The notes under the pieces were generated by a model. That model made no database searches and was not told where the DNA came from. It saw only the letters and a list, made by a program, of their open reading frames with translations. This document shows, in pieces, positions 61,217 to 64,000 of a DNA stretch of 64,000 nucleotides. Position 1 is the stretch's first letter, and the number at the start of each line of letters is the position of its first letter. The stretch is from JBAPRR01 sp049281195. Lineage in GTDB: Bacteria; Actinomycetota; Acidimicrobiia; Acidimicrobiales; CAVXTF01. The stretch lies in the NCBI GenBank assembly GCA_049281195.1, contig JBAPRR010000428.1:1-64000 (forward strand), written 5' to 3'. The translations under genes were made by a program, and so were the position numbers.

Positions 61217-62554
61217 ACGTTTGAACCCAACCCCGGAACGGTCCATGACGTGGTCGTCATCGGAGGCGGTCCATCGGGGTCTTCGTGTGCCTACTGGCTC
61301 GCAGATGCCGGCTGGGACGTCGTTTTGGTCGAGAAGAAGAGGTTCCCGCGAGACAAGACCTGTGGGGACGGCCTCACCCCGCGGGCGGTGCGCCAAATCG
61401 AGGACATGGGTCTCGGCGGGGCTATGGCCGGTTCTCACAAATATGTGGGCCTCCGCTCTTGTGCATTTGGGAAAACGCTCGAGATGCATTGGCCGGAGCA
61501 TCCGTCCTTCCCGTCGTACGGATACACGATCACCCGAAGGAATCTCGACCAACTGGTGGCCGAAAGAGCAGCAAAGGCCGGTGCCCACGTTCTGCAGGGC
61601 ACAGAGGCAAACGAGGTTCTGCGGGCCGCGCCCGGTAACGGCCACACGGTCGGCCTCACGGCCCGCGATACGGCTACGGCCGACTCCCGCTCGATTCCCG
61701 TGCTGGACGGGGTCCGCGTCTCCGAGGTGGCCTCCAAGGAGACCGGCGAGATCAAGGCCCGTTACGTCGTGATCGCCGACGGCTCGAATTCCCGCATCGG
61801 GAGGTCCCTCGGGACCAGCCGTGACCGCAACCTCCCGCTCGGGATGGCCTTGCGGGGCTACTACAACTCTCCCCGCCACGACGATCCGTACATCGAGTCC
61901 CACCTCGAGATCCGTGACGCCGACGGCGAGCTCGTCCCCGGCTACGGCTGGATCTTCCCGTTGGGCGACGGACGTGTGAACGTCGGGGTCGGGCTTCTGA
62001 CGGTCAACGGAAGGTGGAAGGGCGTCAACACGACCCGGCTGATGGACGCCTTCGTAGCCAGGGCCCCCGGATCATGGGGACTTTCCGAGGCCACGTCATG
62101 TGGTCCCCCGACCGGGGGGAAGCTCCCGATGGGCCTGGCGCTTCGGCCGAGGACGGGACCGAATGCGATCTGCATCGGGGACGCCGCCGGCTCGATCAAC
62201 CCGTTCAACGGCGAGGGGATCGCCTACGGGTACGAGACCGGCAGGCTCGCTGCCGCGTGCATCAGCAATGCCCTCGCCGGTCGCAAGACCTCGGTGGGTG
62301 AGGATTACGAAAGAAGGCTCCACGAGGCGTACGGCGATTACTACAGGGTCGCCCGGGCCTTCGTGAAGCTGATCAGCAATCCTCAGGTGCTCAGGGCCTG
62401 CGTGCAGACCGGGATGCACGTTCCGCCGGTGATGAACGGATTGCTCAGGATCATGGCCAACCTGATGCGCCCCGACTCGGCGCACCTCCCCGAGATGTCT
62501 TATAGAGCCATGGAAGCAGTCGGTCGCCGCCTGCCGGACGCCTCGGACGACTGA
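61214..62554 (+). CDS. geranylgeranyl reductase family FAD protein (possible menaquinone reductase MenJ)
   Basis: A 446-residue flavoprotein that would saturate isoprenoid double bonds. The FAD motif is VVIGGGPSGSSCAYWLADAG (about 14-33). KTCGDGLTPRAVRQI, ADGSNSRIGRSLG and IGDAAGSINPFNGEGI match the reductase family. Actinobacterial members often sit beside nuo genes and one (MenJ) reduces one isoprene unit of menaquinone; a role in adjusting the quinone used by the complexes here is inferred from position. The start is GTG 61214. Confidence 0.85.
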   Translation: MTFEPNPGTVHDVVVIGGGPSGSSCAYWLADAGWDVVLVEKKRFPRDKTCGDGLTPRAVRQIEDMGLGGAMAGSHKYVGLRSCAFGKTLEMHWPEHPSFPSYGYTITRRNLDQLVAERAAKAGAHVLQGTEANEVLRAAPGNGHTVGLTARDTATADSRSIPVLDGVRVSEVASKETGEIKARYVVIADGSNSRIGRSLGTSRDRNLPLGMALRGYYNSPRHDDPYIESHLEIRDADGELVPGYGWIFPLGDGRVNVGVGLLTVNGRWKGVNTTRLMDAFVARAPGSWGLSEATSCGPPTGGKLPMGLALRPRTGPNAICIGDAAGSINPFNGEGIAYGYETGRLAAACISNALAGRKTSVGEDYERRLHEAYGDYYRVARAFVKLISNPQVLRACVQTGMHVPPVMNGLLRIMANLMRPDSAHLPEMSYRAMEAVGRRLPDASDD

Positions 62555-62579
62555 GGCCCGAGACCCGAAGGCCGGCCCC

Positions 62580-63743
62580 TCAGACTGAGGCCCGGTTCCC
62601 GTCGGAGTGCATGACCTGAATCGCCGGCACAGATCCGTGGTTGGTACGCCCGCTGTTCGAGTTGTGATTCAGGAAGAAGAAGACCAGCACCAGTTCCGCC
62701 AGAAGGATCACGATCACCAGCGCGATCAACGCCACCAGCGTGTGCAGCATGCGCAGGTCACGCTTGTCGGCACTATCGCTCCCCTCGGTATCGCTTTCCA
62801 CGCCGGCTACGACGTCGGCCTCGTGATTCTGGTTGACCGCCACCGGCTTCTTCGCCGGCTCAACGACGGCTTGCTCTTCGACAGCGTCCTCCTCGACAGC
62901 GTCCTCTTCGAAAGCCAGCTCAACGACATCGGGCTGTGCGACAACGACCGACGCCTGGGAGACAGCCGATCGCGGATCATCAGCATGCTCATTATTTGGA
63001 ATTTCCCTGGGCGCCGGAGCAGTGGTGGTGCTCTGGACCTTCGGTGCCGTAGGAGGCTGAACGGATCGGACCGGCTCGCGAGACTCGCGAGGAATGACCG
63101 GCTCCCTCGTAGGGGGTGCCTGCTCCCTCGTAGGCGGTGCCTGTTCCCTCGGAGGCGGCGCCGGCAGCTGAGTCTCCCGCTGCAGTGAAACCGGGCCCGA
63201 AGCGCCGTTGGTCGTCGCTCCGACGGCAGAAACCATGGGTTGCAGTACCGCTTCGGCAGCCGCCATTTGGTGGGTGTCGGCGGGTATCTCCTCTTTCACC
63301 GGGACGGTGATCCTCGGGCCGGCATCGGCCATCAAGCTTTGAGCCACCTCCTCGACCAAGGCCTGATCGGCCTCGGGGGAGCGGCGGAACCGGTTCGACA
63401 TGGCCGAGAGCTCGGTCTCGACCACCAGGGTCTCGCTAGGAGGGACCAGGCTGACCGGAAGCAGGAGCTGCAGCGTGCGGCCGTTGGCCAAGCCGATCTC
63501 GAGAACCGTCGCCGGCGAGCCGTCTCGCAGCCTGGTCGGCTGATGACAGCTGAACCTGGTGGTCTGGCTCCACGGGATCGTCCGCTCGGTGACCGTGTTA
63601 GCTCCCGCAATCGTCAGGCCGCGCGAGTCGGCCGTCACCGACAGCCCGGGGACCTGCCACGGACCTTCGGGGGAGTCGGTCGAGAGCCACACTCCGTCCA
63701 GCTCAAGAACCCTCTGACCGGGCCTGCCCGGCATTGTGGTCAT
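62580..63743 (-). CDS. C-terminally anchored membrane protein of unknown function
   Basis: A 387-residue protein I do not recognise. The N-terminal 150 residues are beta-rich (RVLELDGVWLSTDSPEGPW and GLTIAGANTVTERTIPWSQT), like a small PH- or SHOCT-like module. A Pro/Arg/Glu/Thr-rich linker follows (about 175-310), with repeats of EQAPPTR and EEDAVEE type. Near the C-terminus there is one membrane helix (LVALIALVIVILLAELVLVF), leaving a short tail outside or inside. The frame is convergent with the reductase gene, 25 bases apart. Confidence 0.55.
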   Translation of the reverse strand: MTTMPGRPGQRVLELDGVWLSTDSPEGPWQVPGLSVTADSRGLTIAGANTVTERTIPWSQTTRFSCHQPTRLRDGSPATVLEIGLANGRTLQLLLPVSLVPPSETLVVETELSAMSNRFRRSPEADQALVEEVAQSLMADAGPRITVPVKEEIPADTHQMAAAEAVLQPMVSAVGATTNGASGPVSLQRETQLPAPPPREQAPPTREQAPPTREPVIPRESREPVRSVQPPTAPKVQSTTTAPAPREIPNNEHADDPRSAVSQASVVVAQPDVVELAFEEDAVEEDAVEEQAVVEPAKKPVAVNQNHEADVVAGVESDTEGSDSADKRDLRMLHTLVALIALVIVILLAELVLVFFFLNHNSNSGRTNHGSVPAIQVMHSDGNRASV

Positions 63744-63780
63744 TGCTTCACCCGCCCTCTGTGAGGCGCCAGCCGTTTCT

Positions 63781-64000
63781 TCACGACTGAGCCGCCACGC
63801 TTTGCTGGACGCCTGCCAACAGGTGTGCCGCCGTGGTCGCCGGGAAAGGTTGCTGAGACATCGTCTCGAGAGCGGCGATGATGCGACCTCCCCCGACCAG
63901 GTTCACGTTCTCGGAGTAGAGCCCTTTACCGATCCCTGCCGTCTTGTCGAACACCATTCCGATCTGGATCGTCTCGGCCGTGCTCACGGGGTTGCCCGCC
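63781..64000 (-). CDS. C-terminal part of an unknown protein, cut by the window end
   Basis: The minus frame stays open to the window edge, giving 72 residues up to the stop at 63781. It may start at GTG 63987 (VSTAETIQIGMVFDKTAGIG) or outside the window. Glycine-rich segments (NLVGGGRIIAALETM) and GC-rich third positions look like a real protein. No family is recognised. It is on the same strand as, and 37 bases from, the preceding membrane-protein gene. Confidence 0.5.
   Translation of the reverse strand, partial: AGNPVSTAETIQIGMVFDKTAGIGKGLYSENVNLVGGGRIIAALETMSQQPFPATTAAHLLAGVQQSVAAQS

Overview
The window looks like chromosomal DNA of a high-GC Gram-positive bacterium, most likely an actinomycete of the Acidimicrobiia type. 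The reasons are the GTG/TTG-rich starts, the dense GTGA/ATGA overlaps, the actinobacterial supercomplex genes (three-helix Rieske protein, di-haem QcrC, CtaF-type subunit IV), a HelD-type helicase, the hemE-hemH-hemY order and a thiolase-like protein type 1. This is inferred from gene content; there is no rRNA in the window.

Layout. 1-7 kb: end of an unknown gene, acyl-CoA dehydrogenase, a GH1 glycosidase (minus), thiolase-like protein, enoyl-CoA hydratase, a small membrane protein and TatA. 7-19 kb: an MBL-fold hydrolase, then the terminal respiratory chain as two facing blocks, ctaC-ctaD-ctaF (plus) and ctaE-qcrC-qcrA-qcrB (minus). They are separated by a small accessory island (unknown protein, SDR, cupin, pRiA4b ORF-3-like protein). 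19-28 kb: helD (minus), divergent from hemE-hemH-hemY-lnt, with a HAD phosphatase convergent at the end. 28-33 kb: a large MprF-like membrane protein with a decayed phosphoesterase domain, and an acyl-CoA synthetase, closed by a strong two-way terminator. 33-44 kb: a phosphate-transport locus on the minus strand, pstC-pstA-pstB plus three different PstS-like proteins, a sortase-like protein without its catalytic His and Cys, and a cupredoxin-like lipoprotein. A three-unit Pho-box-like repeat lies upstream of pstC. 44-61 kb: a GNAT acetyltransferase and the complete 14-gene nuoA-N operon (minus). 61-64 kb: a geranylgeranyl-reductase-family protein (possible menaquinone reductase) and two genes of unknown function.

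How it fits together: NADH dehydrogenase (nuoA-N), the menaquinone pool (possible MenJ), the bc complex and cytochrome oxidase (qcr/cta) and haem synthesis (hemEHY) form a nearly complete aerobic respiratory chain. The acyl-CoA genes supply reduced cofactors. The pst locus appears to be a phosphate uptake or sensing system with unusual surface components.

A theme throughout is short tandem repeats. They occur in frame inside conserved enzymes (GH1, thiolase-like protein, GNAT, NuoG, NuoE, QcrC), start exactly at stop codons (tatA, MBL hydrolase), and have duplicated the ATGA start/stop junction between nuoC and nuoD. The most unusual items are the pst locus with its pseudo-sortase, the nuoC-nuoD mini-ORF cascade, the MprF-phosphoesterase fusion and an SDR gene whose only good start is ATC.
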